Shown in pieces: positions 1 to 9,084 of a stretch of 64,000 bases of DNA (its first letter is position 1; each line of letters begins with the position of its first letter). The stretch is from assembly GCA_041391485.1 (NCBI GenBank), contig JAWKNY010000006.1, positions 87,048 to 151,047 of the forward strand, given 5' to 3'. The DNA comes from JACKAF01 sp041391485 (GTDB lineage: Bacteria > Bdellovibrionota > FAC87 > UBA2466 > JACKAF01). The notes under the pieces were generated by a model. It worked only from the letters and a program-made list of their open reading frames with translations. It was not told the origin of the DNA and ran no database searches. The translations under genes were made by a program, and so were the position numbers.

Positions 1-421
1 CTCTTCCCTCGCGGTTAGCAAGCCGCAAAGCTGCCATCAGCTCCATTTTTTCGGGAAGATTGACGTCAAAGTCCGGATTGGCTTCCAGGGTTTCAAGCAA
101 TTGTTTCGAATCTAAGACAAAGTCCTCAGCGTCGATCTTTGCTTCTAGCTCTTTGAGCTCTTCGGGAACGTCTTTAAATTTCTCTTTGATAACTTGAAGG
201 TATTTTTCTTTTAGACGCTTATTGAGGTCTTTCCCCACTCGGATAGCAACTGAGCTTTGAATGCCGGCCAAGCGGCCAAGCTCGATAGAATTCATGGTAT
301 CGAGTTTTTTCGAAGCAAGGGCCTGCACCGAGGGCGGATTCGCCGACATGCCTAAGCTAGGCAACAACAAGACGCACAACAAAGCTGGGAACAATTTTTG
401 TTTTCCCCAGTAATAACTCAT
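1..421 (-). CDS. Secreted helical protein, C-terminus cut by window edge
   Basis: The reading frame starts at an ATG at 421 and runs off the left edge, so only about 140 N-terminal residues are visible. They begin with a Sec signal peptide (basic MSYYWGKQK, then a Leu-rich core ending around LGMSA). After it comes a charged, Leu/Glu/Lys-rich helical stretch (for example KERLKEKYLQ-type residues about 65-80) with no cysteines. I do not recognise a family. Export to the periplasm or outer membrane is inferred from the signal peptide only. Confidence 0.6.
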   Translation of the reverse strand, partial: MSYYWGKQKLFPALLCVLLLPSLGMSANPPSVQALASKKLDTMNSIELGRLAGIQSSVAIRVGKDLNKRLKEKYLQVIKEKFKDVPEELKELEAKIDAEDFVLDSKQLLETLEANPDFDVNLPEKMELMAALRLANREGR

Positions 422-614
422 GAACACCTGTTGCCTAAAGTAGGTGCAAGGCAGGTGCCACGGAGGCGAATTTAAAAAGTCATGAACTTCTAAAAGCTTA
501 AGTGTTTCTCGGTCGTCCACGCTCACCTATGGAGTGCGTAGATTTAGTAGTCGGGCTGTCTCGAATCAAAACGCTCTTGCGCATTCTACGGGAATACGCC
601 ATCTTCAAAGGGTC

Positions 615-884
615 ATGGGTTACTTGGAATCCTACAATGCCTCACATAGAAATCGAATCAACCGTCTGCTCCACTCCATAGGCATTCCCGCAATCGTCGT
701 TTCGCTGCCCTTATTTTTTTTCCACGTCTGGTGGGGAGCAGCGCTCTTCGTTGGAGGGTGGGCGCTACAATTTCTAGGACACTACTTTGAGGGGAAGCCA
801 CCGGCGTTTTTCTCAGATCCCCTCTATTTAATAGTGGGACCGTATTGGTGGCTAAAGAAAATGCTCACCAAAAAGAAGCGCTAG
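615..884 (+). CDS. Mpo1-like (DUF962) membrane protein
   Basis: This 89-residue protein matches the Mpo1/YGL010w-like family, whose yeast member is an Fe(II)-dependent dioxygenase acting on 2-hydroxy fatty acids. Family-typical His residues are seen at 11 (ASHRNR), 20 (LLHSIGIP) and 56 (LGHYFEGKPPA). Two hydrophobic segments lie at about 22-37 and 39-55. I chose the ATG at 615 because the family begins with a segment like MGYLESYNASH; an in-frame GTG at 534 would add an atypical extension. The protein is shorter than eukaryotic members, as bacterial ones are. It is convergent with the glutaredoxin gene, and the two stop codons share the tetranucleotide CTAG. Substrate here is unknown. Confidence 0.75.
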   Translation: MGYLESYNASHRNRINRLLHSIGIPAIVVSLPLFFFHVWWGAALFVGGWALQFLGHYFEGKPPAFFSDPLYLIVGPYWWLKKMLTKKKR

Positions 885-1138
885 CTGGTAGCGAGCCTCT
901 TGTCTAGCTCGCCCGCATCCTCTAAAGCCCGCAGCTCGCTGAAGCCGCCAATCAGTGTGCCATTAATGAAAATCTGCGGAACGGTCATATGCCCGGTTCG
1001 CTTCTTAAGATCAGCCAGTTCCTGCGGCCGCCCCTGCAAATCAGTTTCCGTGTAGCTTACGCCCTTCGCATCGAGCAGAGCCTTGGCCCGGATGCAATAA
1101 GGACAAAACGTGGTGGTAAATATTTCAACTTTTGCCAT
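881..1138 (-). CDS. grxC: Glutaredoxin 3
   Basis: An 85-residue class I glutaredoxin with the dithiol active site CPYC at residues 12-15 (TTFCPYCIRAK), the cis-proline loop TVPQIF and the C-terminal GG motif (IGGFSEL) that bind glutathione. It reduces protein disulfides and glutathione mixed disulfides in the cytoplasm at the expense of GSH. The ATG at 1138 gives the usual 80-90 residue length; the frame stays open further upstream but codes nothing family-like there. It is a single gene, convergent with the Mpo1-like gene. Confidence 0.93.
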   Translation of the reverse strand: MAKVEIFTTTFCPYCIRAKALLDAKGVSYTETDLQGRPQELADLKKRTGHMTVPQIFINGTLIGGFSELRALEDAGELDKRLATS

Positions 1139-1245
1139 GAAAGGGGGATACCCGAATGGTGTTTTTTTTTCAACCCCGCTTTGCCGCACGGGGCCTCGAA
1201 TTCCGTGAGTTGGCCGAATACAGTGATTCGCAAAGGGGAATGTCC

Positions 1246-1659
1246 ATGAGAATTGCTTGGTTGTTGCTGGCCTTGAGCCTTTTACCTTCTGCAGAGGCCG
1301 CCTATGATCCGGCAGCCCTGGAGGTCTGCAAGTTGCACAACGCAAAGTCCTATTTTTTCGACTGCCTTCGAATCATCAAAGACAGGCAGTTTGAAGACGA
1401 GGCACTCACGGCCTGCAAAGAGCACCGCTACAGTGACGATCTCAACTACTGTTTGGCCATTGTAGCCGATGGAAACTACCAAACAGTGGCTTTGGAAGCC
1501 TGCAGGCGCCACAATACCGCGAGCTTCTACAACGGGTGTTTGCGGGCCATCAAAAACAAGCGCTATACCGAAGAAGAGATCGGACTTTGCAAGGAATTCA
1601 ACTGGCCCGATGAGTACAACGAATGCCTGCGTCTCGTGGGAACCCCAGTCCGTGGCTAA
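1246..1659 (+). CDS. Secreted protein of four CX11C repeats
   Basis: The 137-residue product starts with a signal peptide (MRIAWLLLALSLLPSAEA). The mature part is four tandem repeats with an exact 29-residue period. Each carries a cysteine pair spaced C-x11-C, usually followed by Leu, as in CKLHNAKSYFFDC-L and CKEHRYSDDLNYC-L. The eight cysteines would form four intra-repeat disulfides in an oxidising compartment, most simply as stacked helical hairpins. The ATG at 1246 is preceded by AAAGGGG at a good distance; an ATG two codons earlier lies too close to it. I do not recognise a named family. It is convergent with the HAD gene, sharing CTAA at the stops. Confidence 0.75.
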   Translation: MRIAWLLLALSLLPSAEAAYDPAALEVCKLHNAKSYFFDCLRIIKDRQFEDEALTACKEHRYSDDLNYCLAIVADGNYQTVALEACRRHNTASFYNGCLRAIKNKRYTEEEIGLCKEFNWPDEYNECLRLVGTPVRG

Positions 1660-2315
1660 CCGCAGAGTTTGGTCCAAAGCGTTTCAGACAGTTCGCTGAG
1701 GGAATGGAGTTTCAAATCGGCGATCGCAAACCGAGGATCGTGGCGAAGCTTCTCCTCGGGTACCGCGATACACTTCATGCGAGCCGCTTTAGCCGCAAGC
1801 GCACCGTTCACCGAGTCCTCAATGGCGAGGCAGTTTTCCGGTGGCACTCCTAAGGCTTTGGCCGTGGAGAGATAAACCCCTGGGTGGGGCTTCCCGTACG
1901 GCTCTCGATCGGCCGAGTAAGCCACCTGGAACGTGCCGTTTAGCTCCAAGGCCTTTAGCACCGCCGTGATGTGCTTTTCTGGTGACGAGGTGGCTAGGCC
2001 CAGCGGCAGTTTTTTGTCAGCCAAGAATTGCAGGGCTTCGGTCACGCCTTGGAGCCGGTGACCCTTCACAGAAATTTGCTCGGCCACCTTGTCGATGACT
2101 TTTTCGGTAAGCGCGGCGGGCGGCAATCCCTCCCAAGGAAAACGACGGAAATACATTTCAGTGATTTCGGCCATCCGGATGCCCTGCGTCTGCAGGCACT
2201 GCTCCTCAGTCAGGTGAATCCCTACTTCCGCAAAACATTCAATCTCAGCCCGACGCCAGAATGGCTCAGAGTCCAATAACACTCCGTCCATATCAAAGAT
2301 CACGGCAGCTATCAT
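1656..2315 (-). CDS. HAD-family sugar-phosphate phosphatase (YniC/HxpB-like)
   Basis: This 219-residue haloacid dehalogenase hydrolase has the motif I nucleophile and acid FDMDG (Asp8, Asp10), motif II Ser/Thr in LATSSP, motif III Lys in GKPHPGVY and the acidic motif IV IEDSVNGALAAKAA. A helical cap domain sits between motifs I and II, as in beta-phosphoglucomutase-like phosphatases such as hexitol/2-deoxyglucose-6-phosphatase. It would remove phosphate from sugar phosphates in the cytoplasm. The ATG at 2315, just before IAAVIFDMDG, is preferred over one ten codons upstream. The exact substrate cannot be read from sequence. Confidence 0.85.
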   Translation of the reverse strand: MIAAVIFDMDGVLLDSEPFWRRAEIECFAEVGIHLTEEQCLQTQGIRMAEITEMYFRRFPWEGLPPAALTEKVIDKVAEQISVKGHRLQGVTEALQFLADKKLPLGLATSSPEKHITAVLKALELNGTFQVAYSADREPYGKPHPGVYLSTAKALGVPPENCLAIEDSVNGALAAKAARMKCIAVPEEKLRHDPRFAIADLKLHSLSELSETLWTKLCG

Positions 2316-2402
2316 CTTCTCGCACCTGCACCAAAGGGGTTTCAATACGGAAAAAAACGCCTACAATATAGCACACGTTTTTGGAAGCACTAGGAGAAGG
2401 CC

Positions 2403-3977
2403 ATGCCAAACTTGGATGAACTGAATCGGATTGCCGACTTGGAGCACGTAGGGCGTTTGGTGGAAGGACACGCCTTGCGGCTAGGTAGCGGCATCGCTGT
2501 CCTGCTCTTTGGTTGGCTCATCGCACTTATCGCCTCGGGGATTACCCGCAAGGCCCTAACCAAAGCCAACGTCGGCGGCTCACTGGAGCAACTCATGGGC
2601 CCCGACGCCCGACGCCCGGTTCCGCTGGAGCGCTGGGTTTCACGCGCCGTCTTCTACATCTTCATGCTCTTTGTGTTCATCGCTTTTTTTGAGGTGTTGG
2701 ACCTTCAGGTAATCAACGAACCCCTCAACCACTTTCTGATTAAGTTATTTGAGTTTATCCCGACCTTACTCGGGCCGCTCGTTCTGATTGTTATTGCATG
2801 GATCGTCGCCAGCTTTCTTCGCTTCTTAGTACATAAGCTGATGGGTAGCCCTCAGTTGAACCAGATGCTCGCCAAGTGGATCGGCATTGAGGGGAATCTT
2901 CAAACTTCTGCAGCGCAAACGGTCGGCAACATTATTTACTGGATGGTCTTTCTTATCTTCTCATTGGCCATACTCGATACGCTGAACCTTCAGGGCCTGC
3001 TCGAACCGCTGCAGCAGATGTTTCAGCAAATTCTAGGCTTCTTGCCCAACGTTTTCGCAGCCCTCCTGATTCTAGGCTTTGGTTGGTTTTTCGCCCGCGT
3101 CGTCCAACGCATCCTCTCCAACCTATCGGCGACAGTAGGAGTAGACAGACTTAGCGTGCAACTTGGGTTGCAAGGGAATTTGGGCAAGCATCCGACTTCG
3201 CATTGGCTAGGCGTACTTGGGTACATCTTGGTTTTGATTCCCGTTCTCATCGCGAGTTTAAACGCCCTCAACCTGCATTCCATTACCCAACCGGTTAGCG
3301 AAATGCTCAATGAGGTACTCACTACACTGCCCAAGCTTCTCGCCGCTCTGTTGGTTCTGGCCGTCGCCTACTTTGCGGGGCGCTTACTGCGTGGGCTTGT
3401 GACGGTGGGGCTTACGAACGCGGGCTTTAACGGCGTGCTCGCGAAGATGGGGATCGGAAAAGATCCGATGGATTACAACTCTTTGCTGGGCAAAATGGGG
3501 ATTGGGGAAGCCCCTCAGGAGGGGACGCGTACCCCGTCGGATATCGCCGGTTTCATCATCTTTTTCGGTTTGATGCTCTTCGCCGGTGTCGAGTCACTGG
3601 AAATTGTGGGATTCCAAGCACTCGCTCAACTACTCACCCGCTTCGTTGTGTTCTTTGGCCAGGTTTTGCTTGGCCTTGGGATCTTTGGTTTTGCGATGTT
3701 CATTTCCAATATCGTCGCCAACACCATCCGCGCGACAGGAAGCCCACAATCGCACGCACTCGCCCTGGTTTCGAGAGTCGCCATTTTGGTGCTCGCGGGA
3801 GCCATGGCGCTGCAGCAGATGGGACTTGCCGAGCGCATTATCAATCTGGCGTTTGGTATCGTACTGGGTGCGGTAGCTCTGGCCACCGCTACGGCATTTG
3901 GCCTGGGCGGTAAGGACGTGGCCGCCGAGCTGTGGCGCGAATTCGTGAATTCGCTCCGAGCCAAACGACGCACGTGA
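2403..3977 (+). CDS. CmpX-like protein with conserved TM-helix repeats
   Basis: This 524-residue inner-membrane protein is built from repeated hydrophobic helices of the PF05552 type. Examples are LLFGWLIALIASGITRK near residue 40, LVLIVIAWIVASFLR near 133, LLILGFGWFFARVVQR near 228, LLVLAVAYFAGRLLRG near 318 and a last one near 420. Members such as Pseudomonas CmpX are relatives of the small mechanosensitive channel family and have been linked to envelope stress and cyclic-di-GMP. The start has a strong Shine-Dalgarno, AGGAGAAGG. Its stop overlaps the following glycosyltransferase start (GTGA), implying translational coupling. Channel activity is inferred from the family. Confidence 0.8.
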   Translation: MPNLDELNRIADLEHVGRLVEGHALRLGSGIAVLLFGWLIALIASGITRKALTKANVGGSLEQLMGPDARRPVPLERWVSRAVFYIFMLFVFIAFFEVLDLQVINEPLNHFLIKLFEFIPTLLGPLVLIVIAWIVASFLRFLVHKLMGSPQLNQMLAKWIGIEGNLQTSAAQTVGNIIYWMVFLIFSLAILDTLNLQGLLEPLQQMFQQILGFLPNVFAALLILGFGWFFARVVQRILSNLSATVGVDRLSVQLGLQGNLGKHPTSHWLGVLGYILVLIPVLIASLNALNLHSITQPVSEMLNEVLTTLPKLLAALLVLAVAYFAGRLLRGLVTVGLTNAGFNGVLAKMGIGKDPMDYNSLLGKMGIGEAPQEGTRTPSDIAGFIIFFGLMLFAGVESLEIVGFQALAQLLTRFVVFFGQVLLGLGIFGFAMFISNIVANTIRATGSPQSHALALVSRVAILVLAGAMALQQMGLAERIINLAFGIVLGAVALATATAFGLGGKDVAAELWREFVNSLRAKRRT

Positions 3978-5161
3978 GTGGGAAACGCAAAGTTCTCTTC
4001 ATCGCCGAAGACACCACACTCGCGCAAATGGTGCGCCTGAAGACGCTTGCGACCACACTCAACCCGCACCACTACGAAGTGCACTTTGCCTGTCAGCGCT
4101 TTCCCGATCTTATTTTCGGCGACGCCCCTTTCAAACGCTGGCCCATCTACTCTTTGCCCCCGCAACAGGTGCTAAAGACGGCGGAGGCAGGAAAACGCCC
4201 TTTTAATTTGCCAACGCTTTCGAGATATGTGGAAGAGGACATCCGCCTTTTCGAAGAGATTCAACCCGATCTTGTTGTCGGGGATTTGCGCTTATCCCTT
4301 TGCGTGAGCGCCGAGCATAAAAATATTCCGTACGCCGCGCTCATCAACGCGTATTGGAGTCCCCTGTGGCGTCCCCGGCCTTACCCCCTACCCGATCACC
4401 CGACCTTAAGGTGGTTTGGCAAACACATCGCGGGCGTGTTTTTCCCCCTGGCAAAACCTTGGGTATTTCATCACTTTGCAAGCCCGGTAAACAGTCTCCG
4501 CCGTCGCTTTGGCTTACCGACGATAGGTAACTTGCAGGACGTTCTGACTTTTGGCACGCATACGCTCTACCCAGATACTCCGGGACTTATTCCGCTGCCC
4601 AAAATCCGCCCGAGCGAACACTATTTAGGCCCGGTGCTTTGGTCTCCTTCCCTTCCTTTGCCCGAATGGTGGGACAGGCTCCAAAAGGATAAACCGCTTA
4701 TCTACGTCACCTTGGGATCCTCCGGGAATCAGACGTTACTTCCACGAATCTTAACTATCTTGTCTGGCCTTCCCGTTGAAGTCGCTGTCAGCACCGCGGG
4801 AAAAAGCACCGCGACGGGGAACGCGCACGCCGCTTCTTATCTTCCCGGTGACAAGCTTTGCGAGCGCGCAGACCTTGTCATCTGCAATGGAGGCGCTACC
4901 ACCGCCTACCAAGCCCTGTTCGCCGGTAAACCAGTTGTCGGTATTCCGTCCAATCTCGATCAGTTTCTTTCGGCCGATGCGATACAAAAATCGGGGGCCG
5001 GGTGTTGGTTGCGAGGCAGCGAAATCGATCGCTTAAAAGGACTGCTGCCACAGCTTCTGGAAAGTTCGCGCGTACGGCAGGCCGCACAGAGGTTAAGGGC
5101 CGAGTTCCGGGCACATCGCTTCGATTTTCTTTTCCCAGAATTTGTCGGATCGGCTGTGTGA
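3974..5161 (+). CDS. GT1-family (UGT/MGT-like) glycosyltransferase
   Basis: A 395-residue two-domain GT-B glycosyltransferase. The N-terminal acceptor domain begins KVLFIAEDTTLAQMVR. The C-terminal donor domain has the GT1 signature around residue 300, with CNGGATTAYQALFAGKPVV followed by SNLDQF, which binds the nucleotide-sugar. Relatives glycosylate lipids or small hydrophobic molecules. I chose the GTG at 3974, which overlaps the previous stop as GTGA; a longer in-frame extension lies wholly within the upstream gene. It is probably co-transcribed with the CmpX-like gene and the secreted protein after it. Donor and acceptor are unknown. Confidence 0.82.
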   Translation: MSGKRKVLFIAEDTTLAQMVRLKTLATTLNPHHYEVHFACQRFPDLIFGDAPFKRWPIYSLPPQQVLKTAEAGKRPFNLPTLSRYVEEDIRLFEEIQPDLVVGDLRLSLCVSAEHKNIPYAALINAYWSPLWRPRPYPLPDHPTLRWFGKHIAGVFFPLAKPWVFHHFASPVNSLRRRFGLPTIGNLQDVLTFGTHTLYPDTPGLIPLPKIRPSEHYLGPVLWSPSLPLPEWWDRLQKDKPLIYVTLGSSGNQTLLPRILTILSGLPVEVAVSTAGKSTATGNAHAASYLPGDKLCERADLVICNGGATTAYQALFAGKPVVGIPSNLDQFLSADAIQKSGAGCWLRGSEIDRLKGLLPQLLESSRVRQAAQRLRAEFRAHRFDFLFPEFVGSAV

Positions 5162-5177
5162 TGAGATACTCCGCCTC

Positions 5178-5801
5178 GTGCGCGTCTATTGGGTCATCAT
5201 TGGGTTGTTTTGCTTGTCGTTGGAGGCTTCCGTCCCGGAATCTCCGTGGGAATGCGATGACGCGCAATGGATTGGATCACCTGGGATGCACGATGGGATC
5301 TTCCACAGCGCACGGGGCACGGTTTGCCGGATTCAGGGCAATGGGCCCAAGAGCTTTGCCGCGCTGAAGGAAGCTATTCTTAGCACCATCAACGAAAAAT
5401 CAGAAGTTCACACAAGCCCTATCCAAATCCGCGTAGACGGGATGAACGGAATCAGCCTGGAAGTTACCAACACCGTCGAGGACTCTGGCTCCCCTGTAAA
5501 AATCCGGGAAGAAGTTCAGATCATCAGCGACGAGAAAACGCGTTTTATCTACCGCACGCAGTCCAAGCGGGTGGAAGCTCACGGAATGGCCTCCTACCTG
5601 CGCAAAGTGGGGTTCAGCACCGAACTCCGTTGGCGTCCGGATGCGGGAAAATTCGACATCGTTCTCAACAATAACGTGCAGGTGGAAAGGCCCTGGTACG
5701 CACTCGCCCCCCTCTTTGTGCTCATCGCCAAAGGTATCTCGGAAGACAAATTTGAGAGAGCCAGCACCGAACTACTCGATTACATTAGTAAAAATCTCTG
5801 A
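5178..5801 (+). CDS. Secreted protein of unknown function
   Basis: About 207 residues. The N-terminus (VRVYWVIIGLFCLSLEA) reads as a signal peptide if translation begins at the GTG at 5178. A TTG at 5142 in the same frame is an alternative and would overlap the upstream gene. The mature part has two early cysteines (ECDD and TVCRIQG), a beta-rich centre and a more hydrophobic C-terminal segment (WYALAPLFVLIAKGI). No recognised domain. It sits directly after the glycosyltransferase in what looks like one operon. Confidence 0.6.
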   Translation: MRVYWVIIGLFCLSLEASVPESPWECDDAQWIGSPGMHDGIFHSARGTVCRIQGNGPKSFAALKEAILSTINEKSEVHTSPIQIRVDGMNGISLEVTNTVEDSGSPVKIREEVQIISDEKTRFIYRTQSKRVEAHGMASYLRKVGFSTELRWRPDAGKFDIVLNNNVQVERPWYALAPLFVLIAKGISEDKFERASTELLDYISKNL

Positions 5802-5851
5802 CTCCAACGCCCTTGTTGGCCCGCTGTGTCGCACGCTATACTGGGTAACTT

Positions 5852-6721
5852 ATGGAGCCCGAGATAATCAAAACCAGTTCGTCCCACTCTTCCCGCAATT
5901 TGCCTGAGGTCATCACCCCAACGCCCGTTGAAACGAATGCCCCCCCGGTTGAGATCACGGTTACAGCCTACCACCTCTACGATCACCTGAAGCTGAAACC
6001 GCTTCTGGGAATCTTAAGTGGAAAACTACTCAGCAGTTCACCGCGCGAGTTGCAATTTAAGTACGGAAAGGACAGCTATCTGTTCGTCTACCGTTTTGGC
6101 TCTCTGGTGTTTGTGAACGTGGATCCGGGACTCGCCGTACAGGAAATGAAGCGGGTAGCGAACCTGATTGGGGAACCCAAACGCATTCCGCCCACAGAAT
6201 CCTATGATGTCCGTCTCGGCAACAAAACCGAAGTGGAATTCGAGTACGTGCAGGTCAAGAAGATGACCAAGGACACGCTTCGGATGATCGCGATGACGCT
6301 CGGCCAATCGGCCGCTCTGGAGTTGATGGAATCCCGAACGGAAACCATGCTCGAAGATTCAGCCAAACTTATTGAGGAAGTGTCCAAACGGGGCCGCGTC
6401 CCTCACACCAACAAACACTTCGTTCGGATGATCGCCAGCACGGCGTCCGCCCGGCAGGATATCGTCAGCAACCTTGCCGTAATGGACGCTCCCGAAGAAA
6501 CCTGGGAAAGCCGGTCCCTGGAAGCCTTACACCGGGACGTGCAGTACAATTTCGAGATCGAGCTGCGATCGCGCATCCTGGATCGAAAACTCACGTTGAT
6601 TCAGGACAACATCGAACTTCTCGCCGATCTCAGCAGCACGCGCCGGGGTCTACTGATGGAAACCCTGATCGTTATCCTCATCGTGATGGAAATAGTGCTC
6701 GCCTTCTTTGACTTCTTTTAG
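5852..6721 (+). CDS. RMD1/YagE family (DUF155) protein
   Basis: This 289-residue protein matches the RMD1/Sif2/RMND1 family. A soluble domain from about residue 35 to 250 includes YLFVYRFGSLVFVNV. A single C-terminal transmembrane helix (METLIVILIVMEIVLAFFDF) follows the family-typical ELLADLSSTRRGLLME. Eukaryotic homologues act in mitochondria or at the nuclear membrane; the bacterial role is not defined. The C-terminal anchor places it on the inner membrane with the bulk probably cytoplasmic. It is a single gene, with about 165 bases before the xylose operon. Confidence 0.85.
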   Translation: MEPEIIKTSSSHSSRNLPEVITPTPVETNAPPVEITVTAYHLYDHLKLKPLLGILSGKLLSSSPRELQFKYGKDSYLFVYRFGSLVFVNVDPGLAVQEMKRVANLIGEPKRIPPTESYDVRLGNKTEVEFEYVQVKKMTKDTLRMIAMTLGQSAALELMESRTETMLEDSAKLIEEVSKRGRVPHTNKHFVRMIASTASARQDIVSNLAVMDAPEETWESRSLEALHRDVQYNFEIELRSRILDRKLTLIQDNIELLADLSSTRRGLLMETLIVILIVMEIVLAFFDFF

Positions 6722-6886
6722 GCGGTTTGGCCCCTTGCCGGTCCTTCTCCATTCGACCACAAATTTCTGAAATCTTTACACTATATTTGCGGCTCTTTCT
6801 CAGCTGGCTTTTCCCCTTGGCAGATAGGCCGGAAACTGCTTATTCACAGGTACTTGAAGCGGAAGGCGATTGAGGAGGGTCCGACC

Positions 6887-8058
6887 ATGAACCGTAAGTT
6901 GCGCATGGGCATGGTTGGGGGCGGAAGAGACGCATTCATTGGAGCTGTTCACCGAATGGCCGCGGGCCTGGACGGTCTCATCGAGCTCTGTGCGGGCGCC
7001 TTCAGCAGCGACCCCGAAAAATCCCTAGCCTCCGGCAAAGATCTCTTTCTCTCCAGCGACCGAGTCTACGCAAGTTACCGCGAGCTATTTGAACAAGAAC
7101 GCAGCCGAAGCGATCGGATGGATTTTGTGTCCATCGTGACCCCCAATCACACCCATTTTGAAATTGCCATGGCGGCTTTGGACGCCGGCTTTCCCGTGGT
7201 TTGTGAGAAGCCGATGACTTTTAACCTCGAGCAGGCCCAGATGCTTGCGGAAAAAGTGAAAAGTAGTGGGCTGCTGTTCGGGCTCACACACAATTATACC
7301 GGCTACCCGATGGTAAAAGAAGCGCGCGCGCTTGTGGGCAGCAAAGCTTTCGGAAAGTTACGCAAAGTTGTCGTCGAGTACCCACAAGGGTGGCTCGCGA
7401 CCTCACTGGAAACTTCAGGTCAAAAGCAAGCGTCCTGGCGTACCGATCCTAGCAGAGCCGGAGCCAGTTGCTGTGTCGGTGACATCGGTAGCACGCGGCC
7501 AATTTAGCTGAATACATCACCCACTCGCACATTGAATCCGTCTGCGCAGACGTGGCCTCCCTTCGTGCCCGATAGAAAGCTCGACGACGATGCGAATGTG
7601 CTCCTGCGCTTCACCAATGGCGCTCACGGGGTGCTGCACGCCAGCCAGATCTGTGTCGACGAGGAAAACGGCCTCAACATCCGCGTTTATGGCGAGCACG
7701 GCGGACTGTGGTGGCGCCAAGAAGACCCTAATAGTTTGCACCTGCGCTGGGCCGATCGCCCACGCGAAACCCTACGGACGGGTGTCAACTACCCGCATCT
7801 CTCCGAGGCGGCGCGCGCGGCGACAAGACTACCCGCCGGGCACCCAGAAGGTTTTATTGAAGCTTTTGCAAATCTCTATCGCAACTACGCCCGCACCCTC
7901 TCAGCGAAGCTTGAGGGGCGCACCCCGACTGCCATCGAGTCCGACTTTCCGGATGTGAACGCTGGCATCAGGGGCATGGCTTTTATTCAATCGGTAATCC
8001 GCAGTGGCGGAAGTGACCGGAAATGGACAGACGTGCCTCACTCCGGAAGCGGAAATAA
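6887..8058 (+). pseudogene. Gfo/Idh/MocA oxidoreductase, frameshifted
   Basis: The first 200 residues form the NAD(P)-binding Rossmann half of a Gfo/Idh/MocA dehydrogenase (MGMVGGGRDAFIG; then VTPNHTHFEIA and the catalytic-Lys motif CEKPMT). The frame breaks near 7490 (after SCCVGDIG) and again at a CCC run near 7562. The C-terminal half then continues with family features such as LRFTNGAHGVLHASQ and GFIEAFANLYRNY. A further shift near the end would be needed to reach the TAA at 8056-8058. The ATG at 6887 follows a GGAGGG ribosome site. As the first gene of the xylose cluster it would oxidise or epimerise a sugar or sugar acid. Indels may be sequencing errors. Confidence 0.75.
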
Positions 8059-8068
8059 GGAGCGAAAA

Positions 8069-9071
8069 ATGACAAGACCTGTAACTCTATTCACCGGACA
8101 ATGGGCCGGATCTAAAGTTTGAACCGCTTTGTCGCCTGGTTAAAGAACTGGGATTCGACGGTCTGGAAATCGCTTGCTGGGGAGATCACTTTGATGTGTC
8201 CCAGGCACTGCAGGACGAGCGTTACTGCGACAACCGATGGAATATTTTAGAAGAGTACGGGCTTACCTGCCGCGCCATCTCCACCCACCTGGTTGGCCAG
8301 GCGGTGTGCGATAACATCGATAAGCGCCACCAAAGCATTTTGCCGCCCGCAATTTGGGGCGACGGCAATCCCGAAGGCGTCCGCCAACGCGCGGCTGAGG
8401 AAGTCATCCGCACCGCACGGGCCGCGAAGAAATTCGGCGTCGACACCATTGTAGGTTTCACCGGAAGCCCTATCTGGCACATGCTGTACGCTTTCCCGCC
8501 GACCTCTCAAGAAATGATCGACGAAGGCTACCAAGAGTTTGCCCGTCGTTGGAAGCCGATCCTGGACGAATTTCAGAATGAGGGGATTCGTTTCGCACTG
8601 GAAGTTCACCCGACCGAAATCGCTTTTGACACGGTTACGGCAGAACGTGCGCTGAAGGCCGTAGATTTCCACCCGGCCTTTGGCTTCAATTTCGATCCCA
8701 GTCACCTCGGGTACCAGGGAGTGGATTACGTAGGTTTTCTTTATAACTTCCGTGATCGCATTTTCAATGTGCACATGAAGGACGTAAGCTGGCGGAAGAG
8801 CCCAGGCGTGTCGGGCGTTTTTGGAGGTCACCTGGCCTTCGGGCACGAAGACCGCAACTGGGATTTCCGATCGGTAGGACGCGGTGATATCGACTTTGAA
8901 CGCATTATCCGTGCCCTGAACGATATTAACTACAAGGGACCGCTGTCCATCGAATGGGAAGACAACGCCATGGATCGCGAGTACGGTGCGCGCGAAGCCT
9001 GCGCTTTTGTGAAGCGCTTGGACTTCAAGCGCTCGCACGGCGGCGCCTTTGACTCCGCTTTTGAAAACTAA
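8069..9071 (+). pseudogene. TIM-barrel sugar isomerase/epimerase, one frameshift
   Basis: This gene encodes a xylose-isomerase-like TIM barrel of the sugar phosphate isomerase/epimerase (AP endonuclease 2) family, about 333 residues. The ATG at 8069 follows AAGGAG. After MTRPVTLFTGQWA one extra G near 8108 breaks the frame; the frame then resumes as LKFEPLCRLVKELGFDG and runs intact to 9071. Metal ligands are visible: Glu in FALEVHPTE, Asp in FNFDPSHLGYQG, His in FNVHMKD and Glu in LSIEWED. It probably works with the preceding oxidoreductase on the same sugar. A single-base error is the simplest explanation for the break. Confidence 0.8.
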
Positions 9072-9084
9072 GAGGGCTGTCATC

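Noticed and set aside
3626..4165. A 179-codon minus-strand frame across the CmpX-like gene and glycosyltransferase junction
   Set aside because: Both plus-strand genes are well supported and overlap by GTGA; the antisense frame has no ribosome site or motif.
7480..7570. Programmed frameshifting in the Gfo/Idh/MocA gene
   Set aside because: There are two or three independent breaks without a slippery heptamer, and the family is never recoded; indels are simpler.
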